DNA of 60,178 nucleotides from CALNBC01 sp050945915 (GCA_050945915.1 JBMNTV010000004.1:1-60178), one strand, 5' to 3'; shown: positions 40,679-50,190, counted from the stretch's first letter. Translations and numbers: made by a program. Notes: generated by a model not told the origin, from the sequence alone.

Positions 40679-42178
40679 TCAGCCCTGCTGCGTCTGTTCC
40701 AAGAAGGCGAATGGCAGGGCTTTGATCATATCCCCGGCGGTCAAGGAGTACTCGCCAAGCCTGCCAGCGCAGAGGTCCCCCGCCCTTCCATGTAGCCAGA
40801 CCGCATAGGGAACCGCCTGCTTTTTGGGCAACACGCACAAAAGCGCGGCGATGACGCCGGCAAGCACGTCGCCCGTTCCGCCCGTCGCCATGCCGGGATT
40901 GCCGGTGGTGTTGACAAAAACTTCGCCCTCCGGAAAGGCGGTGATCGTCCTGTGCCCCTTGAGTACGACGACGCAACCCGACTCCTCAGCTGCCCTTTTT
41001 GCATCGTTCAGCCTGTCCGAAACAGGCCAAAACAGCCGGGCAAACTCCCCTTCGTGGGGGGTCAGCACAGCGGGCTGTTTTAACGCAACCAGCGTTTCTT
41101 TGTCCAGGGCAAAAAGCGCGTCCGCGTCCAGCACCAGCCTGGCATTCGTTTGCCTTAAAAAGGCGCGAACAATCCTGGTGAGCCCTTCGCTGCGCCCAAG
41201 GCCTGGGCCAAGGACGGTTACGTCGCAGGAATCCGCCCTTTCGAGCATCCGGGGAAGGGCTTCTTCCCCCAAGCGGCCGGAACCGTCCCCCGGGAGGGGA
41301 AAGGGCATCGCCTCGTCATTTTTGGCTGCAGTGATGGCATAAATATCTTCTGGAACACCAAGGTAAACAAGCCCTGCTCCGGAACGCACCGCGGAACGCG
41401 CACAAAGGGTGGGCGCGCCGGTATACCCCGTGCAGCCGCCGCAGATGAAGACCTTTCCATAATCCCCCTTGTGGCTGATCCGCCGCCTTTTCGGCAGTTT
41501 TGCGCTATGAACGGCGTACACTCCGGTGGCGACCCCGTCCAGCAGCTCGTTGGGAACGCCGATGTCCGCAACGGTCAGTTCGCCGCAATGCACGTAGCCC
41601 GGCTCCACGAAGTGGCCGATCTTTGGCAGGGAAAAGGAGACGGTGGCGTCCGCGCGGACGGCCGGCCCCAAAACCGATCCCGTATCCGCATGGACGCCGC
41701 TGGGAATGTCCGCCGAAACAACCGGGGCCTTCGCGCGGTTCATGTGTTCCGCAGCCGCTGCCGCAGGGCCGGAAAGCCTGCCCCGAAATCCCGTTCCGAA
41801 TAGCGCATCCACAATGACGCCATAGGAATCGGCAGGGTATTCCCCGTTTTCGTCGAAGTCTTCCAGTATGCCCCCCAGACCCAGCAGCCGGCGCTCCATT
41901 TCCGCGCAGTCCCCGGACATCTTCTGCCGCTCTCCCACCAGAAGGACCCGCACGTCAAACCCCGCGCCCATCAGATCGATGGCCGCCCCCACGCCGTCTC
42001 CGCCGTTGTTCCCCGGGCCGCAGAAAATCAGGGCGCTTTTGCTGCTCCCCGCCAGCTCCGCCGCTCTTTTCGAAAGGGCTTTCGCGGCTTGTTCCATCAG
42101 CCGGATTGAGGGTATGCCCCATTCACGGATCGCCCGTTCGTCCGCTTCCTTCATGCTTTTTCCGTCCGCCAGTTTCAT
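40679..42178 (-). CDS. nnr: Bifunctional NAD(P)HX epimerase/dehydratase
   Basis: A 499-residue repair enzyme. The N-terminal YjeF domain (1-215), with CGPGNNGGDG near residue 52 and DALFGTGFRG, is the epimerase for hydrated NAD(P)H. The C-terminal ribokinase-like domain (230-499) is the ADP- or ATP-dependent dehydratase, with GSGRLGEEALP, GPGLGRS, LTPHEGEFARL and GNPGMATGGTGDVLAG near residue 435. The start at 42178 has GAGGAGGT upstream. Convergent with sigK and divergent from the sugar-kinase operon. Confidence 0.93.
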   Translation of the reverse strand: MKLADGKSMKEADERAIREWGIPSIRLMEQAAKALSKRAAELAGSSKSALIFCGPGNNGGDGVGAAIDLMGAGFDVRVLLVGERQKMSGDCAEMERRLLGLGGILEDFDENGEYPADSYGVIVDALFGTGFRGRLSGPAAAAAEHMNRAKAPVVSADIPSGVHADTGSVLGPAVRADATVSFSLPKIGHFVEPGYVHCGELTVADIGVPNELLDGVATGVYAVHSAKLPKRRRISHKGDYGKVFICGGCTGYTGAPTLCARSAVRSGAGLVYLGVPEDIYAITAAKNDEAMPFPLPGDGSGRLGEEALPRMLERADSCDVTVLGPGLGRSEGLTRIVRAFLRQTNARLVLDADALFALDKETLVALKQPAVLTPHEGEFARLFWPVSDRLNDAKRAAEESGCVVVLKGHRTITAFPEGEVFVNTTGNPGMATGGTGDVLAGVIAALLCVLPKKQAVPYAVWLHGRAGDLCAGRLGEYSLTAGDMIKALPFAFLEQTQQG

Positions 42179-42318
42179 GCCTTTTGACCTCCTCATTCGC
42201 CTGCATCGGTCCCGACGATATGCCGTTCCTAATCTTAATTGTAACCTGTATGCGGAAAAATCCAGTTCCGCATCCCTGTTTGTCAAAAATATATCTCTTT
42301 CTTCACCTATCTGGATGA

Positions 42319-42348
42319 TTGACAAGTAACGTATCATTATGTTATTAT
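42319..42348 (+). promoter_or_regulatory. Sigma-A promoter of the sugar-kinase operon
   Basis: A perfect TTGACA, an 18-base spacer and TATTAT, giving a leader of about 100 bases before the first start codon. Confidence 0.65.
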
Positions 42349-42455
42349 GCGTTTTGCAAAGAAATCACGGTTTGCGAACATTTTATCACCATCCAATGCA
42401 TCATTCTAATTCCCCAAGCATCCAATCAAAACTCATGATTAAGGAGAGTACAGAA

Positions 42456-43973
42456 ATGAAGTATTTGATCGGGCTGGACGTGGGCACGTCCAATGTGAAG
42501 GCTGTGCTGTTTGACCTCGACGGCAACGAAATCCTCGTCAAGAACGAACCTACAGACGTGATCACCTTCAACGGCAACTGGCAGGAACAGGACATGATCC
42601 AGGTGTACGACCAGTGCGCCCGCTGCATCAAGGGAATCATGGATTCCGGCATCGCCAAACCCGAAGAAGTACTGGCCGTCGGATTGTCCGGCCAGGGCGA
42701 GGGCGTATGGATGATCGACAAGGACGGCAACCCCGTCAAGCGCGCATCCCTCTGGTCAGACGGCCGCGCCTCTGAGATCCTGGATTACCTCACCAAAGAG
42801 AACCAGGAGCTGTTCCAGTACATTTTCAGCATCAACGGCTCAAAATCCACCGTTTCCAACACGTTGCTGCAACTCGCCTGGTACAAAAAGCATACCCCCG
42901 AAATCTTCCAGCCCGGCAATACCGTACTCAACCGCAAGGACTGGGTGCGCTTCCGCCTGACCGGCAACCGCAACATGGAAATCACCGACGCTTCCGTCTC
43001 CACCCTGCACATCAAGGAAGGCCGGTACAACACCGAAGTCTTCGAGGCGCTGGGAATTTCCGATCTGTTGCAGTACATGCCTCCCCTCATCAAGAGCTAT
43101 GACAAGGCCGGCGAGATTACCGAGCAGGCCGCAAAGGAAACCGGCCTCGCCGTCGGCACCACCGTCGTGGGCGGCGCGCTGGACGTCACCATCACCATGG
43201 TGGGCGTGAACGCGGTCAACGTGGGGGACATTTATTCCATCCTGGGCACCACCTGCTGCACCGGCGTGGTCTGCGACCTGAACACCCTGGTTCCCGGTTC
43301 GGACATGAACGCCAGCCACGTCCGGCATCCCAAGGACGGCCTGTGCATCAACATCCTGGCCACTATGGCGGGCACCCCCAACCTCGACTGGGTGATCGAG
43401 AACATCTCCAACACCTCTGACTTTGTGGAGATCGAAAAGAACATCAAGGACATCCCCGCAGGCAGCGGTGGCATCATCTATCATCCCTACATCACCCCTG
43501 CGGGCGAGCGCTGCCCCTTCTACAACCCCGATGCGCGCGCCGGATTCTTCGGCCTTTCCACCCATTCCACCCGCTGGCACATGGTCAAAGCCGTGTATGA
43601 AGGCGTGGCATTCACCATCAAGGACTGCCTGTATGGCGTCAAGGAGATGGGCAATATCTATCTGGCGGGCGGCGGCAGCAAGTCCGAGATGTGGGCGCAG
43701 ATCATCGCAGACGTTACCGGTCGCACCACCGTACTCTCCGAGGGTACCGAGTTCGGCGCCAAGGGCGCGGCGATTCTCGCCGGCGTGTGCATGGGCGTTT
43801 ACAGCGACATCAACGACGCCGCGACGAAGCTCTGCAAGGTCAAGGCCAGCTTCGCCCCCAACCCGAAGAACGTGCCCATCTATGACGAGCTTTACCAAAT
43901 CTTCCGCGCCAGCCGCATCGCCAACATGGATCTGTGGCATCAGCGCGAAGCTATTGTGAAAAAATATTCCTGA
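42456..43973 (+). CDS. FGGY-family carbohydrate kinase
   Basis: A 505-residue two-domain sugar kinase. The N-terminal ATPase-fold half begins KYLIGLDVGTSNVKAVLFD; the C-terminal half has the FGGY-type segment GVAFTIKDCLYG and the LAGGGSKSEMWAQIIADVTGRT motif that binds the adenine nucleotide. The family phosphorylates polyols and ketoses such as xylulose, ribulose, erythritol and also the signal AI-2. The start has AAGGAGAG upstream. Downstream genes for a 2-hydroxyacid dehydrogenase and a class II aldolase suggest breakdown of an unusual sugar or sugar acid, with the kinase making the phosphate cleaved by the aldolase. The exact substrate is not readable. Confidence 0.88.
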   Translation: MKYLIGLDVGTSNVKAVLFDLDGNEILVKNEPTDVITFNGNWQEQDMIQVYDQCARCIKGIMDSGIAKPEEVLAVGLSGQGEGVWMIDKDGNPVKRASLWSDGRASEILDYLTKENQELFQYIFSINGSKSTVSNTLLQLAWYKKHTPEIFQPGNTVLNRKDWVRFRLTGNRNMEITDASVSTLHIKEGRYNTEVFEALGISDLLQYMPPLIKSYDKAGEITEQAAKETGLAVGTTVVGGALDVTITMVGVNAVNVGDIYSILGTTCCTGVVCDLNTLVPGSDMNASHVRHPKDGLCINILATMAGTPNLDWVIENISNTSDFVEIEKNIKDIPAGSGGIIYHPYITPAGERCPFYNPDARAGFFGLSTHSTRWHMVKAVYEGVAFTIKDCLYGVKEMGNIYLAGGGSKSEMWAQIIADVTGRTTVLSEGTEFGAKGAAILAGVCMGVYSDINDAATKLCKVKASFAPNPKNVPIYDELYQIFRASRIANMDLWHQREAIVKKYS

Positions 43974-43999
43974 TCAACCTCTAAGGAGCATACCGACAC

Positions 44000-45040
44000 A
44001 TGAAAATCCTCTTTACCGCGGAACACGACGAAACAATGATCGACCGGATCCGCGCCCTGGGCGAAGTGCGCATGGCGGGCGTGGCGCTGGGCGGCGGAAA
44101 GCTGTCCGATGAAGAAATGATCGAACTGGCCACGGGCGTGGACATCATCATCGTCTCTTACGATGACGTCACCGCCGAAGTCATGGACGCTGCCCCGAAC
44201 CTGAAGCTGGTCGCTTGCACCCGGGCCACCCCTGTGAATGTGGATGTATCCCACGCAAAAACCCGGGGCATCCCGGTGATCTACACCCCGGGCAGGAACT
44301 CCGACTCCGCAGCGGAAATGACGATCTGCCTGATGCTCTGCTGCGCCCGGAACGTCCACGCGGCGTATCGCGCGATGCATAATGGCGAGTTCTTGGGTCC
44401 CGCGGGCGGCAACGCACTGAAGGTCAAGGAAGGCCTGCGGGCGGACGTCGTCTGGGGCATGGGACCGGACAGCCCCTATGCCGTGTTCAAGGGCTGCGAC
44501 CTGAAGAACAAAACCCTCGGGATCATCGGTTACGGTTCCATCGGAAAACGGGTGGGCGATATCGCTGAAGCCTTTGGCATGCACGTGCTGCTTTACGATC
44601 CCTATGTGAACGAGGTGGACGTCAACCGCCCGGGCCGTCAAAAAGTCGATCTGGACACCCTTTTGAAAGAATCCGATTTCGTTTCCTGCCACCTGAAGGT
44701 TACGCCCGCCACCACGGGCTTGATGAACGCCGAGCGGTTCGCCATGATGAAGCCCACCGCGTATTTCATCAACACTTCAAGGGCAGCCGTGGTGGACGAG
44801 GCAGCGCTGATCGCCGCGCTTCGCGAAGGCCGCATCGCCGGCGCCGGGCTGGACGTGTTTGAAAAAGAGCCCCTGCCCAAGGATCACCCCTTTGTCAACG
44901 ATCTGGCCGACCGCGTGGCGATCACCCCCCACATCGGCGGCGCCACCAAGGACGCCATCACCAACCACACCATCATGCTGCTTTCGGACATCGAGCGCTA
45001 TTTCAAGGGCGAACCGATGCTGTATACCTACCGATATTAA
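44000..45040 (+). CDS. D-isomer-specific 2-hydroxyacid dehydrogenase
   Basis: A 346-residue NAD(P)-dependent dehydrogenase of the phosphoglycerate dehydrogenase type. The Rossmann motif GYGSIGKRVG is near residue 177, followed by the catalytic Arg in NTSRAAVVDE, Glu in DVFEKEPLP and His in PHIGGATKDA. An insert around residues 125-160 makes it slightly longer than glycerate or lactate dehydrogenases. It would interconvert a 2-keto acid and a 2-hydroxy acid in the same pathway as the kinase and the aldolase. It starts 26 bases after the kinase with AAGGAG upstream. Confidence 0.88.
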   Translation: MKILFTAEHDETMIDRIRALGEVRMAGVALGGGKLSDEEMIELATGVDIIIVSYDDVTAEVMDAAPNLKLVACTRATPVNVDVSHAKTRGIPVIYTPGRNSDSAAEMTICLMLCCARNVHAAYRAMHNGEFLGPAGGNALKVKEGLRADVVWGMGPDSPYAVFKGCDLKNKTLGIIGYGSIGKRVGDIAEAFGMHVLLYDPYVNEVDVNRPGRQKVDLDTLLKESDFVSCHLKVTPATTGLMNAERFAMMKPTAYFINTSRAAVVDEAALIAALREGRIAGAGLDVFEKEPLPKDHPFVNDLADRVAITPHIGGATKDAITNHTIMLLSDIERYFKGEPMLYTYRY

Positions 45041-45066
45041 GCGGCTGACAATTGGAGGAATCACAG

Positions 45067-45720
45067 ATGCTTATGCAAAAAGAACGCGAGCAGATCGTCC
45101 AGTTCGGCAAAATGCTGATTACCACCGGCCTCGTCAAGGGTACGGGCGGAAACATCAGCATCGCAGACCGAGCTTCGGGCCTGTTTGCCATCAGTCCTTC
45201 CGGCCTGGATTATTTTGAAACTGAGCCGGAGGACATCGTCGTGCTGGAAATCGCCACCGGCAAAAAGGTTGAAGGCGACAAGAAGCCCTCCAGCGAATTC
45301 GAGCTGCACAGGATTTTCTATCACAAGCGGGAGGACATCAACGCCGTCGTCCACACCCACTCCACCTACGCCACCACCCTGGCAACCATGGGTTGGGGAC
45401 TGCCCGCCTCCAATTACATGGTCGCCCTGGCTGGTCCGGACGTCCGCTGCGCGCCCTATGCCTCCTTTGGCACCAAGGAACTTGCGGAAAACGCCTTCGA
45501 ATACATGAAGGACCGGTATTGCGTGCTGCTGGCCAACCACGGCCTGGTGGCAGGGTCAGTGGATCTTCCCAACGCCTTTAACATTGCCAGCTTGATGGAG
45601 GAGTGCTGCCAGACCTATTACCTCGCCATGGTCGCCGGCCGCGCCAACATCCTTCCCCCGGAAGAAATGGAAAACATGATACAGCGGTTCAAGACCTATG
45701 GCCAGGTCAAACCCAAGTAA
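45067..45720 (+). CDS. Class II aldolase (fuculose-phosphate aldolase-like)
   Basis: A 217-residue zinc aldolase of the L-fuculose-1-phosphate aldolase/AraD family. GTGGNISIAD near residue 25, SGLDY near 45, SSEFELHRIFY with the catalytic Glu near 76, the zinc ligands in HTHST near 97, and ANHGLVAG with the third His near 157 are all present. It would split a ketose phosphate into glycolaldehyde- or lactaldehyde-type products and DHAP. The ATG at 45067 follows GGAGGAA. It ends the operon at a strong terminator. Confidence 0.88.
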   Translation: MLMQKEREQIVQFGKMLITTGLVKGTGGNISIADRASGLFAISPSGLDYFETEPEDIVVLEIATGKKVEGDKKPSSEFELHRIFYHKREDINAVVHTHSTYATTLATMGWGLPASNYMVALAGPDVRCAPYASFGTKELAENAFEYMKDRYCVLLANHGLVAGSVDLPNAFNIASLMEECCQTYYLAMVAGRANILPPEEMENMIQRFKTYGQVKPK

Positions 45721-45738
45721 CCGCAAAAACAATAATAA

Positions 45739-45780
45739 AAACCCCCGGTTGCCAAGAAGCCGGGGGTTTATATTATTTTA
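45739..45780. terminator. Bidirectional terminator between the aldolase and fliY genes
   Basis: A perfect 10-bp GC-rich stem AAACCCCCGG/CCGGGGGTTT with an 11-base loop. It has A-rich sequence on the left and T-rich sequence on the right, so it stops both the aldolase transcript and the flagellar transcript. Confidence 0.85.
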
Positions 45781-45843
45781 CTCTCGTTCCATTTCCCTCC
45801 CGGGTTGTGAGGGGCGCGAAATGGCAGGAACGCGGACCGAATC

Positions 45844-46881
45844 TTACATCTTTACGTTGGAAGGCGTCATCACTTCGGTGATGCGAACGCCGTAATTGTC
45901 GTCGATCACCACGACCTCGCCCCGGGCAAACATCTTGCCGTTGACCATCACGTCCACCATTTCGCCCGCAAGCCTGTCCAGCACGATGACCGATCCGAGG
46001 TTCATTTCGAGTATCTCCCGGATGCTCTTTTTCGCTCTTCCCAACACAACCGTGACGTTGAGGGGAACGTCGATGATCAGGTCCATATTCTGCTGTGACG
46101 TGCTGCCCATCTCTTTCTCCTCCTCGTCAAAAGATTGGAATCTTGCGGCACGGATTTTTACGGGCTGCTTGGCCTGTTCTTGGGGTTCGGCGTAAACCGA
46201 AGCGTAATGCGCCGCGCGGTCTTGCTGAACTTGCGACGAAGCAGGCTCATTTTTCGGCCTTGTGTCCACAGGCGGTTCCGGTTCGGGCTCATTGCCGATG
46301 AGCAGGGATTCCGCCAGCGTCTTTGCAAACCTCAGGGGCATGAACTGCATGATATTGCTGACGAGCAGGCCTTCGATTTCCATCCGGAAGCTGATGCGCA
46401 CCAGCGTCCCCGTGGGGAAGGCGGACTCCACGATCTCATCCTCGCTGGAATATTCCATGGTGGTGGGCGGGGAAATGTTGATCTGGACATTCAAGATGTT
46501 TGCCAGGGCTGTGGAGGAAGCGCCCACCATCTGGTTCATAACCTCGCTCACCGCGCTGAGGTACATTTCCTCCAAATCCTCCTCCGATTGCTCCCCGCCC
46601 ATCAACAGGTTCGTGATCAACAGGGCGTCCTCTTTTTTGAGGAGGAAGATGTTGTAGCCGTCCAGCCCCTGCGTATAGTACACGGCAGTCGCCACGACGG
46701 GTTTCTCGTATTCCCTGAGATACTCATTGCCCTTTGAGATCGTCACCCTGGGCGTGGTAATCACAACCCGTTTGCCCAGCAACGTGGAAAGGGTTGTCGC
46801 ACTGGTGCCCATGCAGATATTGCTGATTTCCCCAAGGGCGTCCTTTTCCTCTTCGGTTAAAATATCGGGCTTTGTATTCAT
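45844..46881 (-). CDS. fliY: Flagellar motor switch phosphatase FliY
   Basis: A 345-residue protein. The N-terminal two thirds is a CheC-like domain with two phosphatase-type helices (LGEISNICMGTSATTLSTLLG near residue 14 and AVSEVMNQMVGASSTALANIL near 110), each with E and N residues needed to remove phosphate from CheY-P. A charged linker (190-255) leads to a C-terminal FliN domain with DVPLNVTVVLGRAKKSIREIL. FliY replaces FliN in the switch of Firmicutes. The ATG at 46881 has GGAGAG six bases upstream; longer starts overlap fliM. Last gene of the operon. Confidence 0.93.
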   Translation of the reverse strand: MNTKPDILTEEEKDALGEISNICMGTSATTLSTLLGKRVVITTPRVTISKGNEYLREYEKPVVATAVYYTQGLDGYNIFLLKKEDALLITNLLMGGEQSEEDLEEMYLSAVSEVMNQMVGASSTALANILNVQINISPPTTMEYSSEDEIVESAFPTGTLVRISFRMEIEGLLVSNIMQFMPLRFAKTLAESLLIGNEPEPEPPVDTRPKNEPASSQVQQDRAAHYASVYAEPQEQAKQPVKIRAARFQSFDEEEKEMGSTSQQNMDLIIDVPLNVTVVLGRAKKSIREILEMNLGSVIVLDRLAGEMVDVMVNGKMFARGEVVVIDDNYGVRITEVMTPSNVKM

Positions 46882-46909
46882 TGGGGTACTCTCCATATCC
46901 AATCCGGTA

Positions 46910-47923
46910 TCATTCCAGGATGTCCCGGTATTCATTCTTGTCTTCCTCCTTCAGTATCTCCGTGATGCGCACCGCGTAGTTGGAATCCTGAATGCCCACA
47001 ACGCCCTTAAACTTGGGCAGATGCTCGACCTGCACGGTCACCGGCTTGTTGATGTTGTGTTCAAGCTGGATCACATCGCCGACTTTGGTGTTCAGCAGAT
47101 CCCTGATCTTGGCGGTGGTGGTGTTGAACACCGCCTGCAGGTTCAAAACGACACCGGAAATCTGCTCCTCAAAGCCGGTGCGATCCCTCGGGGTTTTTTC
47201 GGGGCTCGCGTCCGAATACCAGGTCTTCATGACCAGCTTTTTGGCGATGGGCTGAACGGTAACGTGGGGGATGCAAAGATTGATGATGTCGGAGACTTCC
47301 CCAATTTTAACGTTCAGCGTGATGATCGCGATGGGCTCGTTCGCGGATACGATCTGCACATACTGGGAGCTCGTTTCGATCCGTTCCAGGGTGGACCCCA
47401 CCTTTATGATCCTTTCCCAGGATTCGTCCATCAAAAGGAGCATTCTGCGTATGACGCGCTCCATGATGGACAGCTCGATCTCGGTAAAAGCCTTGTCCGG
47501 GTTCTCCGTCATCTCGCCGGACCCGCCCAGCAGGCGGGATATGATGCCATATGCGACGACCGGGGTGATCTCCAATAGAATGGATCCCTTCAGGGGAGAC
47601 ATGCCAACGACGGCGATCAGCACAGGCGTGGGCATCGAGTTGCTCAGTTCCGAAAAACTCTGCTCCTCGATAGAAAGAACCTCAACCTCGCAGATGGCGC
47701 GCATATTCCCCGAAAGGTAGGTGGATAACCGGTTCGCAAAAGTATCGTATATAAAATGCAGAGTGCGCATCTGATCCTTGGAGAACTTGTTCGCCACCCT
47801 GAAATCATAAGGGCGGATGGACCTGTGTTCGTCCTCCGCTTGTTCAGACAAAGGAGCGTCTTTCCCGGAAGCCAGCGCACTCAGTAGTTCGTCAATTTCG
47901 CTCTGGGTTAAAATATTTGCCAT
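46910..47923 (-). CDS. fliM: Flagellar motor switch protein FliM
   Basis: A 337-residue switch subunit. The N-terminus LTQSEIDELLSAL is the CheY-P-binding helix. The middle CheC-like domain lacks phosphatase residues and holds the GGXG-type contact LLGGSGEM for FliG near residue 130. The C-terminal SpoA/FliN-like domain ends in DSNYAVRITEIL. It forms the C-ring that sets rotation direction. Overlaps closely with fliL upstream and fliY downstream. Confidence 0.95.
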   Translation of the reverse strand: MANILTQSEIDELLSALASGKDAPLSEQAEDEHRSIRPYDFRVANKFSKDQMRTLHFIYDTFANRLSTYLSGNMRAICEVEVLSIEEQSFSELSNSMPTPVLIAVVGMSPLKGSILLEITPVVAYGIISRLLGGSGEMTENPDKAFTEIELSIMERVIRRMLLLMDESWERIIKVGSTLERIETSSQYVQIVSANEPIAIITLNVKIGEVSDIINLCIPHVTVQPIAKKLVMKTWYSDASPEKTPRDRTGFEEQISGVVLNLQAVFNTTTAKIRDLLNTKVGDVIQLEHNINKPVTVQVEHLPKFKGVVGIQDSNYAVRITEILKEEDKNEYRDILE

Positions 47924-47944
47924 TGCTTTCCTGCCTGTTAAGCA

Positions 47945-48352
47945 TTAATTGACCACATAGTCGTTGAAATAGACCGTTGAAATATAGTCGATCCCCATTT
48001 TTTCGCTGATGCTCTTGACGATTTCCTCACGAAGGGTTTCGTCGATGTTCTGCGCCCGCAGTTCCTGCTCAGTCTTGGAGCGCAGGGTAAAGACGATAAT
48101 ATCCCTCAGGATATGGTTGTTTTGCTTCAAGTAACTGGTGATCTCATCCATATCCCTTTCCGGAGCATACAGCTCCAGAACGATGGTGGTCTTGATCAGG
48201 GCCTTGCTGTCCTTGATATTTGTGACGAAATAGTCGCCGGGCTCATAATAGCTGTATATTTTTTCCGAAGAATTGCTCGTCATAAAATAATACGCTACGG
48301 CAGCCCCGATGGCAAGAATGACCACCAAATAGATCATAGTCTTTTTTTTCAT
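47945..48352 (-). CDS. fliL: Flagellar basal body-associated protein FliL
   Basis: A 135-residue single-pass membrane protein: a short Lys-rich start, one transmembrane helix (residues 5-23) and an external domain with the stomatin-like pattern (LKTTIVLELY..., VRSIS-type end). It stabilises the stator around MotAB. I use the ATG at 48352, which gives a normal MKKK start; a GTG at 48361 would add three residues. Neither has a strong ribosome site; the gene probably depends on coupling with motB, whose stop is only a few bases upstream. Confidence 0.88.
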   Translation of the reverse strand: MKKKTMIYLVVILAIGAAVAYYFMTSNSSEKIYSYYEPGDYFVTNIKDSKALIKTTIVLELYAPERDMDEITSYLKQNNHILRDIIVFTLRSKTEQELRAQNIDETLREEIVKSISEKMGIDYISTVYFNDYVVN

Positions 48353-48368
48353 TTCTGTCACGCTTTAG

Positions 48369-49172
48369 TTATCCCTTCAGATTACTTTCTATCACAAAAT
48401 CAACGCGCCGGTTCTGCGCCCTGCCTTCCTCCGTGTCGTTGCTGGCGATGGGATTGAACTCCCCGTAATAGCTGGCCACCAACAGAGACGGATCAATATC
48501 CGTAACGCTCAGAATGTACCGCCGTACGCTGTCCGCCCGGTCCATGGAAAGCTCCCAGTTGTCCCGATAGCCCGCTCTGCCGATGGGCACGCTGTCGGCG
48601 TTGCCCTCGATCCGTATCCTTTGAATGAGGTCTGTGTGTTCGACGAGGATGGTGCATACGCCCTCTAGGGCTTGCTTCGCCTCGTTGTCCAGCGTCGCGC
48701 TTCCCGAAGCAAAGAAGGCGGAATCCATCATCCTGAGCAGGATGGTGAATTCGTCAATATATTCTACATTTAATATATGGTCCAGGTCGTTCCTAGCAAT
48801 ATGATCCTTGATCCGCTCATAGAGTTCGTCGAAATACGTGCCCTCCTCTTCGAAGGCACCGGACTCCTCTTCGAGACCCGAATCCAGGATGCCCTCCTCC
48901 TCTTCTTCCGGGTCGTAATCGGTAATGATAAACTTGCCGCTCAATCTTTCGGACAGCTTATCCGGCGCGTTCGGGTCCAGTGGGGGAATCGCCACAATGT
49001 CCATACCCTTAAGCCCCGAAACGATTTCCTCCGCCTTGCTCTGTTCGATGGAGGAAAACGCAAAAAGCAGCACAAAGAAGGTCAGCAGGTTGGTCATCAG
49101 GTCGCCGAATGTGGCCATCCACGCAGGAGCGCTTGGTTCCTGCGGCGGATCCGGCTTTTTCCTATCTCGCAT
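48369..49172 (-). CDS. motB: Flagellar stator protein MotB
   Basis: A 267-residue stator subunit. The N-terminal segment APAWMATFGDLMTNLLTFFVLLFAFS carries the proton-channel Asp24 in the one membrane helix. An acidic, Glu-rich linker near residues 85-110 follows, and the OmpA-like peptidoglycan-binding domain covers 140-267 with GNADSVPIG and ASNDTEEGRAQNRRVDFVI. A linker this acidic is unusual. It overlaps the end of motA by 11 bases, so the pair is coupled. Confidence 0.95.
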   Translation of the reverse strand: MRDRKKPDPPQEPSAPAWMATFGDLMTNLLTFFVLLFAFSSIEQSKAEEIVSGLKGMDIVAIPPLDPNAPDKLSERLSGKFIITDYDPEEEEEGILDSGLEEESGAFEEEGTYFDELYERIKDHIARNDLDHILNVEYIDEFTILLRMMDSAFFASGSATLDNEAKQALEGVCTILVEHTDLIQRIRIEGNADSVPIGRAGYRDNWELSMDRADSVRRYILSVTDIDPSLLVASYYGEFNPIASNDTEEGRAQNRRVDFVIESNLKG

Positions 49173-49968
49173 TCCTGGACTCCTTGATCTCGATGACTTC
49201 GGGCTTGACGCCAGCGGCGATCAGTTCGCTGCGGGCGATGAAAGAATTCAACTTTTCCCGGATGATACGGGGGTTTTCGCCCTCCTGGATGGAGAGCAGC
49301 CCTTCGATATACAGCTCCTTTTGCAGCACTTCCTCGTCGCTCAGACTCTTGAGTTTCTTTGCGATGGGGATAAAGATCAGGTTCGCAAGCACGGAACCGT
49401 AAAACGTGGTCACCAGCGCGACCGCCATGTTTTTGCCAAGGGACCCAAGGTCATCCAGGGTCTGTAGCATCAGAACCAGGCCGATCAGCGTTCCGATCAG
49501 GCCGTATGCCGGGGCGAAGTTGGCCATGGTGTTGAACAGGTCCTGACCTTCTGCGTGCCTGGTCTGGATGAAGTAGACCTCTGTCTGGAGGATGCTCTTG
49601 ATGAGCTCAATGTCCGTACCGTCCACGATCATGCTGACGCCCTTTCTCAGGAACGGGTCCTCAATCTCCATGAGCTTTTCATCAAGGGCCAGCAATCCTT
49701 CCCTGCGGGCAATGTTTGCAATATCGATGATCAGGTCAATGTCCTTGTTGAGTTCGATATTTGATTTTTGGAACGCCTTCTTCATGACCGGAAGCACATT
49801 TTTGAGACTTTTCCCCCGGAAGGCGATGATGGTGGAAGCGATCGTCCCCCCTATCGTGATCAGTACGGATGCAAAATCCCAGAAGTAAGCGAGCTGCCCC
49901 GCGATCGAGATAGAGATGATGATCAGAACGGCACCCAGCCCCATTCCGAATAAGGTCGTAAACTCCAC
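49162..49968 (-). CDS. motA: Flagellar stator protein MotA
   Basis: A 268-residue membrane protein with four helices (about 2-24, 32-50, 150-172, 180-203). It has the cytoplasmic loop with RRxGLLALDEKL and the Pro-bearing APAYGLIGTLIGLVLML segment. It forms the stator with MotB, driving rotation with H+ or Na+. The start is a GTG at 49968 with GAGGTG upstream. Confidence 0.95.
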   Translation of the reverse strand: MEFTTLFGMGLGAVLIIISISIAGQLAYFWDFASVLITIGGTIASTIIAFRGKSLKNVLPVMKKAFQKSNIELNKDIDLIIDIANIARREGLLALDEKLMEIEDPFLRKGVSMIVDGTDIELIKSILQTEVYFIQTRHAEGQDLFNTMANFAPAYGLIGTLIGLVLMLQTLDDLGSLGKNMAVALVTTFYGSVLANLIFIPIAKKLKSLSDEEVLQKELYIEGLLSIQEGENPRIIREKLNSFIARSELIAAGVKPEVIEIKESRNAR

Positions 49969-49998
49969 TTGCTTTCACCTCGGTTATTGTCAGGCTGC

Positions 49999-50190
49999 TT
50001 AAACGTCGCCGCCGTAGATTTGCCGCTTATATTCGATGATCAGCCTCTTGATTTCGTCACATGTCTCTGCGACGACGAGCTTTCTGCCTGAGGTCATGGA
50101 AATGACAGTGTCGGGCGTTGCTTCCACGAATTCGATGAGGTCGCAGTTGACCCAGAACTCCTCGTGATTTAACCTGTGAACTTTAATCAA
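49999..50190 (-). CDS. flbD: Flagellar protein FlbD
   Basis: A 63-residue protein of the FlbD family, found between flgE and motA in Firmicutes and spirochaetes. It reads IKVHRLNHEEFWVNCDLIE at the start, with the typical MTSGRKLVV later. Its function is unclear but probably linked to hook or stator assembly. I prefer a TTG start at 50190, because GGAGGG lies about five bases upstream and the result matches the family start MIxxTRLNG; an ATG at 50202 lies inside that site. Confidence 0.85.
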   Translation of the reverse strand: MIKVHRLNHEEFWVNCDLIEFVEATPDTVISMTSGRKLVVAETCDEIKRLIIEYKRQIYGGDV

